Assembly (NCBI RefSeq): GCF_001686925.1
Contig: NZ_LVEN01000044.1
Coordinates: 124,001 to 188,000, forward strand
DNA length: 64,000 bases
DNA from: Flavobacterium piscis
GTDB taxonomy: Bacteria; Bacteroidota; Bacteroidia; Flavobacteriales; Flavobacteriaceae
Direction: 5' to 3'
Shown: piece after piece, positions 1-9,179 of the stretch
Layout of the letters: each line of letters starts with the position of its first letter
Position numbering within the stretch: position 1 is the first letter of the stretch
Translations under genes and position numbers: made by a program
The notes under the pieces: model-generated
What the model was told of the DNA's origin: nothing
Databases searched by the model: none
The model's input: only the letters and a program-made list of their open reading frames with translations

Positions 1-213
1 TTCTTGACCAGTGATTCTTTTGAAAATGTTTCGGTTCGGTTTAAAGATGACCAGGTTTTCTTAGATTATAAAACAGATTATGCAAAATGGAATGAGGAAT
101 TGATTTCAATAACAGACGAGAAGCTAGTGGTGAAAAATCAGGAGAAAAAAGAATATCATTATAAAAAAGCAGGACCGGTAAATTTATTAGACGATGGCAA
201 AAAGACTAAATAA
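1..213 (+). CDS. Lipocalin-like protein, C-terminal fragment
   Basis: The reading frame is open from the first base, so this is the 3' end of a gene that begins left of the window. The visible 70 residues alternate hydrophobic and polar positions (VSVRFKDDQVFLDYKTDYAKW), as expected for beta strands of a lipocalin-like fold. The last codons overlap the start of the DUF721 gene by 20 bases, which suggests translational coupling. The family assignment rests on a short fragment and on the usual flavobacterial neighbourhood, so it is tentative. The ligand and cellular location cannot be read from this piece. Confidence 0.5.
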   Translation, partial: FLTSDSFENVSVRFKDDQVFLDYKTDYAKWNEELISITDEKLVVKNQEKKEYHYKKAGPVNLLDDGKKTK

Positions 214-490
214 TCAGAGTACGATTGGGGCTGTTTTACAACAGATTATCCAGGTGAATAAATTAGGTCCCGGAATGGATCAGATTGATGTAAAAGAGGC
301 TTGGAGACAGTTGATGGGCAATGGTGTAAATACTTATACGAAAAATGTTGTCCTGAAGGGAAGTACTTTATATGTAGAGCTGGCATCGGCAGTGTTGAGA
401 GAAGAACTAAGTCACGGAAAAACTAAAATCGTGAAAATGATCAATGAAGAGTTGGGACGCGAGGTAGTAAAAGATGTAATTTTGAGATAG
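194..490 (+). CDS. DUF721 / DciA-like protein
   Basis: A 98-residue protein of the DUF721 family, whose members resemble the N-terminal domain of DciA, a factor that helps load the replicative helicase. The sequence has an N-terminal helix rich in Gln/Ile, the WRQLMG segment near residue 37, a TKNVVLKGSTLYVEL strand pair, and a basic helix after LREELSHGK. Length is normal for Bacteroidetes versions. It starts inside the upstream lipocalin-like gene. The family call is good; a role in replication is inferred from the family and not from this sequence. Confidence 0.75.
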   Translation: MAKRLNNQSTIGAVLQQIIQVNKLGPGMDQIDVKEAWRQLMGNGVNTYTKNVVLKGSTLYVELASAVLREELSHGKTKIVKMINEELGREVVKDVILR

Positions 491-522
491 ACTTTTTTTG
501 AGTTGATAATGAAGTTTTTATT

Positions 523-993
523 ATGAATATAAAATCTAAATTTAATTTTTTTGCAATCTTTATCATTTGCTGGATAACTATATTGCCATTTTTGGTTGTT
601 TATCTTTCGGCTACATCTCGGGTTGCAGGTATGTTGTGGCCTGTTCTGTTTGTGGCTTTTATTATCTTTTTTTGGCTGACAGTTTTTAGAACGAGAGCTT
701 ATAAAGTTGAGATTGACGATGATAGTGTAATTGTAAAACGTTATTTTGGAGCAGGAAAATCTGTAGTTTACGATTTTACGACTTTAGATGGTTTTATAAC
801 TTTGATTGAATCAGCAAAAGGAGGTGTTTATGAATCTCTTTTTATTCTTAAAAATGGAAAAAGAATTGGTAGTATTTCAAGTTTTTATCACAGTAATTTT
901 GAAGAGTTAAAATCGATTTTGAGTGATAAGCTAAACGATATGGGTGAAAGAGAATCTAGTTTTACTGGCGAATGTACTGAGCTGTTTAAGTAA
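523..993 (+). CDS. Small membrane protein with PH-like domain
   Basis: A 156-residue protein. Two hydrophobic helices (about residues 8-30 and 35-54) form a hairpin, followed by a soluble domain rich in beta strands (YKVEIDDDSVIVKRYFG, then SLFILKNGKRIGSISS) and a C-terminal helix. This layout matches bacterial PH-like membrane proteins of unknown function. It lies 32 bases after the DUF721 gene and is followed by a hairpin terminator. I do not recognise a specific function. Confidence 0.6.
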   Translation: MNIKSKFNFFAIFIICWITILPFLVVYLSATSRVAGMLWPVLFVAFIIFFWLTVFRTRAYKVEIDDDSVIVKRYFGAGKSVVYDFTTLDGFITLIESAKGGVYESLFILKNGKRIGSISSFYHSNFEELKSILSDKLNDMGERESSFTGECTELFK

Positions 994-1011
994 AAATGAA
1001 AATAAAAAGAA

Positions 1012-1045
1012 AATCCTGTTTGTGTAAAGCAAACAGGATTTTTTT
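1012..1045. terminator. Bidirectional hairpin terminator
   Basis: A perfect 10-bp stem (AATCCTGTTT / AAACAGGATT) with a 9-base loop is followed by a T run on the plus strand and preceded by an A-rich stretch that supplies U residues for the minus strand. It sits between the convergent PH-like gene and ndk and can serve both. Confidence 0.8.
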
Positions 1046-1091
1046 ATGCGTTTCTGTGACTGAAAACGGCCACTGAGACTGAAAACTAATA

Positions 1092-1511
1092 TTAGAATTG
1101 CTCTCTTCCGGCAAAATGAAATGCACCTTCGATAGCAGCGTTTTCGTCGCTGTCAGAACCGTGAACTGCATTTTCTCCGATAGAAGTTGCGTATGCTTTA
1201 CGAATAGTTCCTTCAGCAGCTTCAGCTGGATTTGTAGCTCCAATTAAAGTTCTGAAATCTTCTACTGCGTTGTCTTTTTCTAAAATTGCAGCAACAATTG
1301 GTCCGCGAGACATGAATTCAACTAATTCTCCGTAGAAAGGTCTTGCTGAGTGAACTGCATAAAATGCCTGAGCATCAGCTACAGTTAGTTGAGTTAATTT
1401 TAATGAAACGATTTTGAAACCTCCATTAGTAATCATTGCTAAGATATTACCGATGTGTCCGTTTTGAACTGCATCTGGCTTAATCATTGTAAAAGTTCTA
1501 TTAGTTGCCAT
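1092..1511 (-). CDS. ndk: Nucleoside diphosphate kinase
   Basis: Transfers the gamma phosphate from ATP to nucleoside diphosphates through a phosphohistidine intermediate, balancing NTP and dNTP pools in the cytoplasm. The 139-residue length is typical. The N-terminal TFTMIKPDAV motif, the RPFYGELVEFMSRGP segment and the active-site signature NAVHGSDS with the catalytic His near residue 117 are all present. A TAnnTTTG-type box lies 23 bases upstream of the start. The gene is monocistronic and ends close to a shared hairpin terminator. Confidence 0.97.
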   Translation of the reverse strand: MATNRTFTMIKPDAVQNGHIGNILAMITNGGFKIVSLKLTQLTVADAQAFYAVHSARPFYGELVEFMSRGPIVAAILEKDNAVEDFRTLIGATNPAEAAEGTIRKAYATSIGENAVHGSDSDENAAIEGAFHFAGREQF

Positions 1512-1533
1512 TTTATATTTATTAAATTTTGTG

Positions 1534-1541
1534 CAAAAGTA
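1534..1541 (-). promoter_or_regulatory. -7 box of the ndk promoter
   Basis: Minus-strand TACTTTTG matches the flavobacterial TAnnTTTG -7 consensus, 23 bases before the ndk start. No TTG is found at the expected -33 distance, so only the -7 element is supported. Confidence 0.55.
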
Positions 1542-1627
1542 TACTTTTTTTATGAATTGATTTTAATTAATTCGTAATTAAAACACGGTACAATGATGTT
1601 TCGACTAATAGAAGCTGTTTTTTAAAA

Positions 1628-1717
1628 CCATATAGGTAGAGATGCGCCGCAGTGCATCTCGCGCAAAACATTTAATGATGTAAAAAAAGACGCACTGTTG
1701 TGCGTCTCTACATATGG
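1628..1717. repeat. REP-like nested palindrome
   Basis: Outer arms (CCATATAGGTAGAGATGC on the left, its near complement ending CTACATATGG on the right) enclose two short hairpins with GAGATGC/GCATCTC and AGACGCAC/GTGCGTCT stems. The AGACGCAC...GTGCGTCT core recurs at 24910 and, shortened, at 43941. It fills most of the spacer after the membrane acyltransferase gene. Confidence 0.75.
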
Positions 1718-1727
1718 TGAGATAATT

Positions 1728-2999
1728 TTAAACTTTAAAAATCAATTTCTTTTTGTAGAATACCCACAATATGAAAGTCCAAATGCCAACATAAACCAAT
1801 GCTCCGGCTAAAGAACCAGTCATCGGATTGTTGAAAAATGGTGCAATTCCGAAAGTATATAAATAATTTAAAAGATTTATTTTTTCTGCAGGATGATGCG
1901 GGTTTTGAAACTCGATCATTACTAAAGCCTGCGGGATAATTTGTGAGGTAAAAAAAACAATCATTGGGTTTACTCCCCAGACCAGGAAAGGCTTGAAACC
2001 TTTTTTATAATTAGCAATATCTATTATATAATATAAGATGGTTAAAACTACTGTCGCTAATCCTGTCGTGTACAGAACGTAGCTACTGGTCCAAAGTGAT
2101 TTGTTGATAGGGAAAATGATATCCCAAATTAATCCAAAAAAGATAAGTATTGTACCGATAATACCCATTCTTTGTGCTTTTTGAATTTTGATCATATTGG
2201 TTTGTAAAAGTTGCCCAATCAATAAACCGATAATTCCGTTTACGATTGACGGAATCGTACTCAAAATTCCCTCCGGATCCCAGGTTACGGTTCCTCGATA
2301 CATATGCCCTTTTAGTAAAATACTGTCAAGCCATGAAGCTAAGTTGGTTCCTTTCTCAAGATTTGCTTCGCCAATTCCGGGAACAGGAATTAATGTCATT
2401 ATGGCCCAATAACCTAACAATAAAACGATTCCAGTTATAATCTGCGTTTTTTGGGATGTTTTTAAATACAAAAGAGAAACAACAAAATATACAATTGCAA
2501 TACGCTGTAAAACTCCCGGAAGTCTTACGTCTTGATATGCTTCGATACCGCTATAAGCAAGTAACAGATAAATAAACAGAATCGAAAAGGCTAAAATATT
2601 TTTGATTTTTGAACTGAAACTGCCCATTAAAGCATAACCAACGGCAATGGTAATAGCAAGTCTGCCAATAAGAAGCGGTATACCTTCAAGGCCGAACAAC
2701 TGTATTTTTCCGAAAAAGTTGAAGAAAATTCCTAAACAAAGCATTCGTAAGGAACGAACTAAAATTTTGTTGAAAGTTGTACCGTCATAAAATTTATCTG
2801 GCATTGCTAAAGGAACTGCAACTCCCATGATAAAAATAAAAAATGGAAAAACTAAATCGGTTAGGGTGCAGCCGTGCCATTCGGCGTGTAATAATGGAGG
2901 ATAAACATTTCCCCAGTCTCCGGGGTTATTTACAATTGTCATCAATAAAATAGTCAGTCCTCTAAAGACATCCAATGAAATCAAGCGCTCTCTGGTCAT
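1728..2999 (-). CDS. HGSNAT-like membrane acyltransferase
   Basis: A 423-residue polytopic membrane protein that begins ERLISLDVFRGLTILLM, the hallmark of the heparan-alpha-glucosaminide N-acetyltransferase-like family (NagX/DUF5009 in bacteria). About ten hydrophobic helices follow, with the family's conserved LHAEWHGCTLTDLVFPFF segment near residue 38, where the conserved His lies. These proteins are thought to move acyl groups across the inner membrane to amino sugars or glycans. The bacterial substrate is not established, and nothing nearby narrows it. The gene stands alone, with repeat-bearing spacers on both sides. Confidence 0.8.
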   Translation of the reverse strand: MTRERLISLDVFRGLTILLMTIVNNPGDWGNVYPPLLHAEWHGCTLTDLVFPFFIFIMGVAVPLAMPDKFYDGTTFNKILVRSLRMLCLGIFFNFFGKIQLFGLEGIPLLIGRLAITIAVGYALMGSFSSKIKNILAFSILFIYLLLAYSGIEAYQDVRLPGVLQRIAIVYFVVSLLYLKTSQKTQIITGIVLLLGYWAIMTLIPVPGIGEANLEKGTNLASWLDSILLKGHMYRGTVTWDPEGILSTIPSIVNGIIGLLIGQLLQTNMIKIQKAQRMGIIGTILIFFGLIWDIIFPINKSLWTSSYVLYTTGLATVVLTILYYIIDIANYKKGFKPFLVWGVNPMIVFFTSQIIPQALVMIEFQNPHHPAEKINLLNYLYTFGIAPFFNNPMTGSLAGALVYVGIWTFILWVFYKKKLIFKV

Positions 3000-3117
3000 A
3001 ATTTTGGTAAATAGGTTAATTTTTGTGTTTAAAAAAGTTGCTATTTGGTTTAGAGAGGCAATAATTTCAGAAGAGGTGGTTATTTGTTTCTGAGGATTAT
3101 TACTTTATTGTTTTTGT

Positions 3118-3219
3118 TTGCCACGAATTAAACGAATTTACACTAAATTTTTAAGGAAAAGCAATATGTTTTTCCTTTGAGAATTTACATTCTTGGAAAT
3201 TTGTGTAGTTCGTGGCAAA
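3118..3219. repeat. GCCACGAATT-family palindromic repeat
   Basis: The left arm TTTGCCACGAATTA pairs with TAGTTCGTGGCAAA at the right end. An inner hairpin AAGGAAAA...TTTTCCTT lies at about 3153-3178. The same outer arm recurs at 17335 and 23179 and in a degenerate form near 46050. Confidence 0.7.
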
Positions 3220-3226
3220 CTTTTTT

Positions 3227-4816
3227 TTATATCATAATTATATTAAAATTCGTTTCTAATGGTTTTAGTTTTTGAATTAAAAGCGGAATTAACTGTTCAC
3301 CTTTTTCCAGATAAAATTCTGAGAAATTAGTATGGCGTTCCTGTAAACTCTGATTAGGAAACAATTCGAATTGTAAATCTGTTACACGTTGCAATTCGTT
3401 CTCTAATTTTCGTTTTTGGGCTTTTAATAATCTTTTTTCAAGATTGTCTAATCCTTTCTTTTGTTTTACTTCCTGCGCTTTTACAGCTCCCGTAAATGAT
3501 TTGTCGGTTTGTTGCGCAAGTTCATAAAGATATTCAAATTGTTTTTCTAATATTTCTTTTTGAGGTGTTAAATCAATCGGAAATGCAGATAATTTATGTG
3601 TAATAGCGTTTATTAAATTATCTGGTTTTGTGAATAAATCTGCCCAGCTTAAACCTAGGTTGTCTGCTTTCTTACCTTGTTTTTCTGTTGCTAAAAGTAC
3701 AGAATTACGAACCAAAAGCATTGGAAAAGTAATGTTTACAGCTTCAAAAAATGATTTTAATTCCAGCCAATACGCAATTTCTCCGCCTCCGCCAATGTAG
3801 CACAAATTTGGTAAAATAATTTCCTGATACAACGGACGCATGATCACGTTTGGACTAAATTTCTCGGGATTGCTTTCTAATACTTTTAAAATTTCATCTT
3901 TAGAAAATGACATTCTAGTGTTGTTGACAAAATATTTATCATTTTCGAAAATAATGCGTTCACGCAAATCATCTTCGATATAAAATAAATTTATTTCACG
4001 AGGATTTACCTGAACCGTATAATCCTTTAGTTGTTCTATAGTTTCCTGAACTGCTTTAAAAGAAGTTTGTTGCTCTAATTCTTCCTTGATGTACGGAATG
4101 AAAGCTTGTTTTAAATTGGCATCATCTGCATCTAAAATTACCAAGCCGTAATTTGAAAATAAGCTATTGGCGAGAAATCGCGTAGCATCGGCAAGGTTTT
4201 TATGTTTTAAATACGCTTCTTCAAACAGTTTTTTTATAACGCTGGCATTGGTGCTTGATCCTAATTCTAACGAATAAATTTCGAAAAATTCAGCTAAACC
4301 TTCTGTCGAAAGTCTTCCAACTGGACCATTGCTTTCTTTATTCCAACGGAATTTTTTTCCTTTAAAATTAAAATAATTGATCTCTTCAAAATCATGATCT
4401 TCTGTCGCCATCCAATAAACAGGCACAAAATTATTCGATGGATATTTTAATTTTAATTCCTTGGTAAGATTAATCGTCGAGATAATTTTATACAAGAAAT
4501 ACAAGGGACCGCTAAATAAATTTAACTGATGTCCGGTGGTAATGGTATACGTGTTTTGAAGCCCTAAAAGTTCGATGTTTTGTTTTGTCGAATCAGAAAT
4601 TTCGATGTTCTGGTATTGCTTCCTCAAAGTTTCAACCAGTGGGATTCGGTTGTTGTTATCAAAGTTGGCTGCTTTTTCGGCAATTTGTTTTTCGAAGTTT
4701 TCCAAAGTTGGAAAGTTGTTGTACAGCGGCTTCAATTCTAATTTTTGATCTAAATAATCTTGCATCAATTTAGAGAAATATCCTGAAGTTTGGTAGCTGA
4801 TACAGTCGGTTGGCAT
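3227..4816 (-). CDS. bshC: Putative cysteine ligase BshC
   Basis: Last step of bacillithiol synthesis: addition of cysteine to glucosaminyl-malate. The 529-residue length is normal for BshC. Recognisable segments are the N-terminal DCISYQTSGYFSKL, TGHQLNLFSGPLYFLYK near residue 95, VYWMATEDHDFEEI (a nucleotide-binding-like HDFEE patch), RPLYQEIILPNLCYIGGGGE in the middle, and a C-terminal coiled coil rich in Lys/Glu/Leu. No bshA or bshB lies nearby, which is common in Bacteroidetes. The ligase role is the accepted assignment, although the reaction has been hard to show in vitro. Confidence 0.92.
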   Translation of the reverse strand: MPTDCISYQTSGYFSKLMQDYLDQKLELKPLYNNFPTLENFEKQIAEKAANFDNNNRIPLVETLRKQYQNIEISDSTKQNIELLGLQNTYTITTGHQLNLFSGPLYFLYKIISTINLTKELKLKYPSNNFVPVYWMATEDHDFEEINYFNFKGKKFRWNKESNGPVGRLSTEGLAEFFEIYSLELGSSTNASVIKKLFEEAYLKHKNLADATRFLANSLFSNYGLVILDADDANLKQAFIPYIKEELEQQTSFKAVQETIEQLKDYTVQVNPREINLFYIEDDLRERIIFENDKYFVNNTRMSFSKDEILKVLESNPEKFSPNVIMRPLYQEIILPNLCYIGGGGEIAYWLELKSFFEAVNITFPMLLVRNSVLLATEKQGKKADNLGLSWADLFTKPDNLINAITHKLSAFPIDLTPQKEILEKQFEYLYELAQQTDKSFTGAVKAQEVKQKKGLDNLEKRLLKAQKRKLENELQRVTDLQFELFPNQSLQERHTNFSEFYLEKGEQLIPLLIQKLKPLETNFNIIMI

Positions 4817-5051
4817 AATTTTAAATTTATTTTTGACAGCTGTAAATTTAATGAAAATATGCAGTGAAAAACAGTTTTAACGATAGCTTATGATTTGATT
4901 TTTCAATTTTATTTTAAAGCTCCTCTAATCAAGTTTTTAATGTTGAGTTTTTTCAGTATTAAAATAAAAATGAAAATTCGGTAAAGTTGTTAAAAATGGA
5001 TGATCATTTAAAAGTATTTGTTCTAAAGATGAATTATTAATAGCTAAATTC

Positions 5052-5059
5052 TATTTTTG
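5052..5059 (+). promoter_or_regulatory. -7 box upstream of the MHS transporter
   Basis: TATTTTTG matches TAnnTTTG and lies 27 bases before the ATG. No well-spaced TTG -33 element is visible. Confidence 0.5.
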
Positions 5060-5086
5060 TAATCAAAAAAGATATATCTATTTTAC

Positions 5087-6364
5087 ATGGAAACTACCCC
5101 GAAAAAGAAGAACTCACTAAAACACGTTCTTTTTGGTTCTTTAATAGGAACCACAATTGAATTTTTTGATTTTTATATTTATGCCAATGCCGCAGTATTG
5201 GTCTTCCCACAATTATTTTTCCCCGGTTCTAATTCGACGATAGCGACTTTGGAATCTTTAGCTACTTTTTCGATCGCTTTTTTATCACGTCCTCTAGGAT
5301 CCGCTTTTTTTGGACATTATGGAGATAAAATAGGTCGTAAATTTACTTTGGTTGCCGCTTTATTAACAATGGGAATCTCGACAGTTACCATTGGATTTTT
5401 ACCAAGTTATGCCAGCATTGGCGTTGCAGCTCCGTTATTATTAATGCTGTGCCGATTTGGACAAGGCGTAGGTTTAGGAGGCGAATGGGGAGGAGCTGTT
5501 TTATTGGCTATAGAAAATGCACCACCAAATAAACGTGCCTGGTATGGAATGTTTCCTCAATTGGGCGCTCCAATAGGATTATTACTTTCAGGAGGCACTT
5601 TCTTATTCTTAACCGATTCTATGAGCAATGAAGATTTTATGGATTACGGATGGAGGATTCCGTTTATTGCTAGTTCTCTTTTGGTAGTAATAGGCTTTTA
5701 CATTCGAACAAAAATTACCGAAACTCCTTCTTTCGAAAATTCTAAAAAAGAACAGGAAGAAGTAAAAGTTCCTTTTTTAACACTGGTGAAGTCGTATAAA
5801 AATCAACTTATTTTTGGAACCTTTGCCGCTGTTACCACTTTCTTGGTTTTTTATTTAATGACAGTTTTTACGTTGAGTTGGGCGACTTCAGATTTAGGAA
5901 TTGTGAAAAGAGACGGATTATTAATACAGTTGTTTTCGGTATTGTTTTTCGCCATTTTTATTCCAGTTTCGGCTGTAGTTGCAGATAAAATTGGCCGACG
6001 TAAAATGCTTATTATTGCTACAGTGGCGATCGCGATTTTCGGATTTTTCTTTTCTTATTTTTTAAGTTCGGGAAATATGGTGTTAGTAACTACTTTTGCC
6101 TGTATCGGAATGGCTTTAATGGGCTTTACTTATGGGCCATTGGGAACTTTTTTGTCAGAGTTGTTTCCAACAAATGTGCGTTATTCTGGTGCATCCTTAA
6201 CTTTTAATTTGGCAGGAATTTTGGGTGCTGCTTTTGCGCCTATGATAGCAATTTGGCTTGCCTCAACTTATAGCGTAAGTTATGTAGGTTTGTATTTAAC
6301 AATCGCCGCATGTATTTCTTTATTTGCCTTTTTGGTCATTAGTAAAGAGGAACATAAATTTTAA
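5087..6364 (+). CDS. MHS-family MFS transporter
   Basis: A 425-residue, 12-helix major facilitator of the metabolite:H+ symporter (MHS) family, which includes ProP, KgtP and ShiA. Evidence is the N-terminal GTTIEFFDFYIYANAA, the loop motif GHYGDKIGRKFTL after helix 2 (about residue 78), the RFGQGVGLGGEWGGA segment in helix 4 and a second DKIGRRKML loop in the C-terminal half. These carriers import osmolytes or carboxylates with protons. The substrate cannot be called from sequence alone. A single-gene unit with its own -7 box and a downstream hairpin. Confidence 0.9.
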   Translation: METTPKKKNSLKHVLFGSLIGTTIEFFDFYIYANAAVLVFPQLFFPGSNSTIATLESLATFSIAFLSRPLGSAFFGHYGDKIGRKFTLVAALLTMGISTVTIGFLPSYASIGVAAPLLLMLCRFGQGVGLGGEWGGAVLLAIENAPPNKRAWYGMFPQLGAPIGLLLSGGTFLFLTDSMSNEDFMDYGWRIPFIASSLLVVIGFYIRTKITETPSFENSKKEQEEVKVPFLTLVKSYKNQLIFGTFAAVTTFLVFYLMTVFTLSWATSDLGIVKRDGLLIQLFSVLFFAIFIPVSAVVADKIGRRKMLIIATVAIAIFGFFFSYFLSSGNMVLVTTFACIGMALMGFTYGPLGTFLSELFPTNVRYSGASLTFNLAGILGAAFAPMIAIWLASTYSVSYVGLYLTIAACISLFAFLVISKEEHKF

Positions 6365-6411
6365 AAGTTTAATAGCAATCCTGATAGCTATCGGGAACAA
6401 AAGATATATAT

Positions 6412-6451
6412 AAAGTCCGCAATCTTGATAATTATCGTGATTGCGGACTTT
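6412..6451. terminator. Hairpin between convergent genes
   Basis: A 13-bp stem AAAGTCCGCAATC / GATTGCGGACTTT lies between the MHS transporter and the convergent T9SS gene. T-rich tails are weak on both sides, so it may act in either direction. Confidence 0.65.
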
Positions 6452-6461
6452 GTAGTTAAAT

Positions 6462-9056
6462 CTATCTCTTCAAACTAAAATGGCCCCTGTATTCTTCCCC
6501 GTTCAATCTTGTTGCAGCAAACCAATAATCTGACGCGGGTTCATTTGTACCAAGATAAGTTCCGTCCCAGGAAGTATTAGAATTTAGTTCCTTGATGAAT
6601 TTTCCGTAGCGATCAAATATTTTGATTCTTGTATTCGGTTTCAAATAAGCGAAATCTATTGTCCAGGTATCATTATAGCCATCATTATTTGGTGTAAAGA
6701 ATTTAGGAAAAGGAAGTTCGTCTACAAAATTGATACAATCTCCCTGAGTTGCTTCCAAAATATTTATGGTAATGGGAATTCTGTCGCTTTCGCAATTGTT
6801 TATGGTTTGTGAGGCATAATAAGTGATTCCGTTTTGAAGAACTGTTGTTTCAGACAAAGTATTATTTGAAGATGTAATTTGATACCATTTTATATTTTGC
6901 CCTGTAATGTTAATGCTTTTTATTGAAGCATTTTGTTGTACACAGAATGTCTGCGGAGAATCAGCAATTGGATTTTGGGTTTCTTGTATTTTTACTGTTA
7001 TGGCAAATCGTGGGCTTTCACAATTATTTAATGTTTGTGTAGCGTAATAAATGCCATTTTGTAATAAATCTGTTGTTTCTAGGATATTTCCGCCTATTTG
7101 AGAATCATAATATTTAAGATCTCTTCCGTCGATAGTAAGATTTTTAACAGTTTTAAATTCATTTTTGCAAAAAGTTTGGGTGTTATTTCCCGATGGTTGC
7201 TCTGTATCATAAATTTGAACTAAAACAGGTGTTTTTACACTTTCGCATCCAATAGTTTGCGAAGCATAATATGTTTTATCGTTTTCTAATAGAGTAGTAA
7301 CGGGTAAATTGGCACTAGATATATCAGTTTCGTACCATTTTATATTTTGTCCTAAAATTTGGATATTGGCTAAAGTTGCATTTTCGCTTTTACAAAATAT
7401 AGGACTTTCATTTTCAACGGGTGCAGTTGGAGTATTTGTTAGAGTTACAGTAACGGCTAATCTTTCAGTTTCGCAAGTGTTTGATGTCTGAGAAGCATAG
7501 TAAATTTTTCCATCTTGAAGTATTGTTGTGGAAGAAAGAAGATTTCCATTTACAGCATTATCATACCATTTTATTCCGCTAAAATTTGGAACCAAATTAT
7601 TAATTGTTGCATTCTGACTTGCACAAAAAAGCTGACTTTCTTCACCATCAGGCTTCGATGGGTCGCATGGGCTAAGTTTAACGATGAAACCATCAGTTGT
7701 AACTACAACTCCTCCATGTAAAGTGCTTAATATTTGAGTACCGGTTCCAGGATCAAAATCGCATTCCGAGTTAAAGTCTCCTAAAAGATATATGCTTTTA
7801 TTTTTAACTTTAACATCTTTTACTAACGAACGGTAATTAGAAATTAACATATAAGCTTTATTAAAATTTCTATTAGAATCAAATTTTATTGCGTAGCCAG
7901 ATCCATATTGAATAGACCCATGGGGATTTTCTAAGAAAAAAACATTTGGCGAAGGATCAGCATCAACTTTTCCTGCAAAATCACCAACCAAATAAATGTT
8001 ATTTTGTGCATCATTTTCTATTTTCAACATTCGAAAGTCTGCAGAAAATTGTGCAACAAAATATTCTTTTAAATCCAGAAATTTACCATCACGGTCAAGC
8101 CATAATAAAAACTTTTGCGAAGTAGTATTTACTAAATTTGGTGAAGGATCAACATCTATAGTTCTCTGAAAAGTCCCATTAGCTCCAGCGATAATGATAT
8201 TTCCTTGAAGATCAAGATGAAAAGTATTGATAGCTTGCTGCGATAATTTTTTTTCCCAAATAACATTTGCATTGATTGTATTAATATTTAATATCGAACA
8301 CATGGGATAACCATTGTCTGAAGTGTTTAATACAGCAATAATATTTCCGTCTGGTTTCGTCTTAATACTAACATCAGATAATTGAGGAGTTTCAAATATT
8401 TTTTTCCAAATAAAATTTCCGGAATTATCCAGCTTTAAAATGTAGGAAGCGATATTTTGTGACTCAAATTTTACATCCGTATTGTTGAATTTTAAAGTTT
8501 TTGAGTTTACAAACCATCCACTGATTAGAAAATTATTTTGATTATCAATGTCAAAGTTATTGGTAAAAAATGATCCGGGATTTTTAATTTTAATTTTTGA
8601 TAATTCATTTCCTTCAGGAGAAATTTTTATAATTGTGATGAAGGAGTCGATTTGATTAGAAACCAACTCTGTAGTTTGTAGAAAAAGATAAAGATTGCCG
8701 TCAGTTCCAATCTTTATTTTATATGCATACTGACTTGATTTTAGATCTCCAAAAGTTTTTCCCCAGGCAAAATCACCATTGTCATATAGCTTTACTAAAT
8801 AAATATCTGCATATGGAGAAAATGGGGTACTACGATTATCAATAATTTGAGTTCCATTTGGAGTTGGATCAAGATCGTATGTGTAAGATTGTGCAACACC
8901 AATAAAATAAGAATTACCACTATTATCCACTTCTATTGATTCTGCTTCATCAGTTTGTTGGTTTCCTATTTGTCTTACCCACTGAAACTCTTGAGCGTTA
9001 GTACGATTACAAAATAATAAAAAAAGTAAAAATAATATAAGTAATTTTTGTTTCAT
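6462..9056 (-). CDS. T9SS type B protein with four Ig-like repeats
   Basis: An 864-residue secreted protein. It has a signal peptide (MKQKLLILFLLFLLFCNRTNA), then roughly 440 residues of SBBP/propeller-like repeats with DPTPN and DPSPN motifs, then four tandem modules of about 75 residues, each with FC..(N)AT, IKWY(D/E) and YYASQT...C(E). It ends in a gliding-motility-associated type B sorting domain (FFTPNNDGYNDTW, IKIFDRYGK, GHFSLKR). The type B domain directs export by the type IX secretion system. A surface or adhesin-like role is inferred. No SprF/PorP-like partner gene is adjacent. Confidence 0.85.
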   Translation of the reverse strand: MKQKLLILFLLFLLFCNRTNAQEFQWVRQIGNQQTDEAESIEVDNSGNSYFIGVAQSYTYDLDPTPNGTQIIDNRSTPFSPYADIYLVKLYDNGDFAWGKTFGDLKSSQYAYKIKIGTDGNLYLFLQTTELVSNQIDSFITIIKISPEGNELSKIKIKNPGSFFTNNFDIDNQNNFLISGWFVNSKTLKFNNTDVKFESQNIASYILKLDNSGNFIWKKIFETPQLSDVSIKTKPDGNIIAVLNTSDNGYPMCSILNINTINANVIWEKKLSQQAINTFHLDLQGNIIIAGANGTFQRTIDVDPSPNLVNTTSQKFLLWLDRDGKFLDLKEYFVAQFSADFRMLKIENDAQNNIYLVGDFAGKVDADPSPNVFFLENPHGSIQYGSGYAIKFDSNRNFNKAYMLISNYRSLVKDVKVKNKSIYLLGDFNSECDFDPGTGTQILSTLHGGVVVTTDGFIVKLSPCDPSKPDGEESQLFCASQNATINNLVPNFSGIKWYDNAVNGNLLSSTTILQDGKIYYASQTSNTCETERLAVTVTLTNTPTAPVENESPIFCKSENATLANIQILGQNIKWYETDISSANLPVTTLLENDKTYYASQTIGCESVKTPVLVQIYDTEQPSGNNTQTFCKNEFKTVKNLTIDGRDLKYYDSQIGGNILETTDLLQNGIYYATQTLNNCESPRFAITVKIQETQNPIADSPQTFCVQQNASIKSINITGQNIKWYQITSSNNTLSETTVLQNGITYYASQTINNCESDRIPITINILEATQGDCINFVDELPFPKFFTPNNDGYNDTWTIDFAYLKPNTRIKIFDRYGKFIKELNSNTSWDGTYLGTNEPASDYWFAATRLNGEEYRGHFSLKR

Positions 9057-9075
9057 ATAAAGAAGTTGGTTGTCA

Positions 9076-9083
9076 CAAATGTA
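9076..9083 (-). promoter_or_regulatory. -7 box of the T9SS type B gene
   Basis: Minus-strand TACATTTG matches TAnnTTTG, 20 bases upstream of the start codon. The -33 element is not clear. Confidence 0.45.
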
Positions 9084-9153
9084 ATTAAATATCTACAAAA
9101 TAAAACTAAAATTACAAGTTGAATCTTTTCCTCAAAAGTCTCTAAATATCACG

Positions 9154-9161
9154 TATTTTTG
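9154..9161 (+). promoter_or_regulatory. -7 box of the radical SAM gene
   Basis: TATTTTTG matches TAnnTTTG. It overlaps the most upstream possible TTG codon (9159), so transcription should begin downstream of that codon. This favours the TTG at 9180 as the start. Confidence 0.5.
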
Positions 9162-9179
9162 CAAAAAAATAATCTTGTC

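Noticed and set aside
986..1243. Minus-strand 85-residue open frame
   Set aside because: It overlaps ndk in another frame and crosses the terminator hairpin; ndk has full family motifs.
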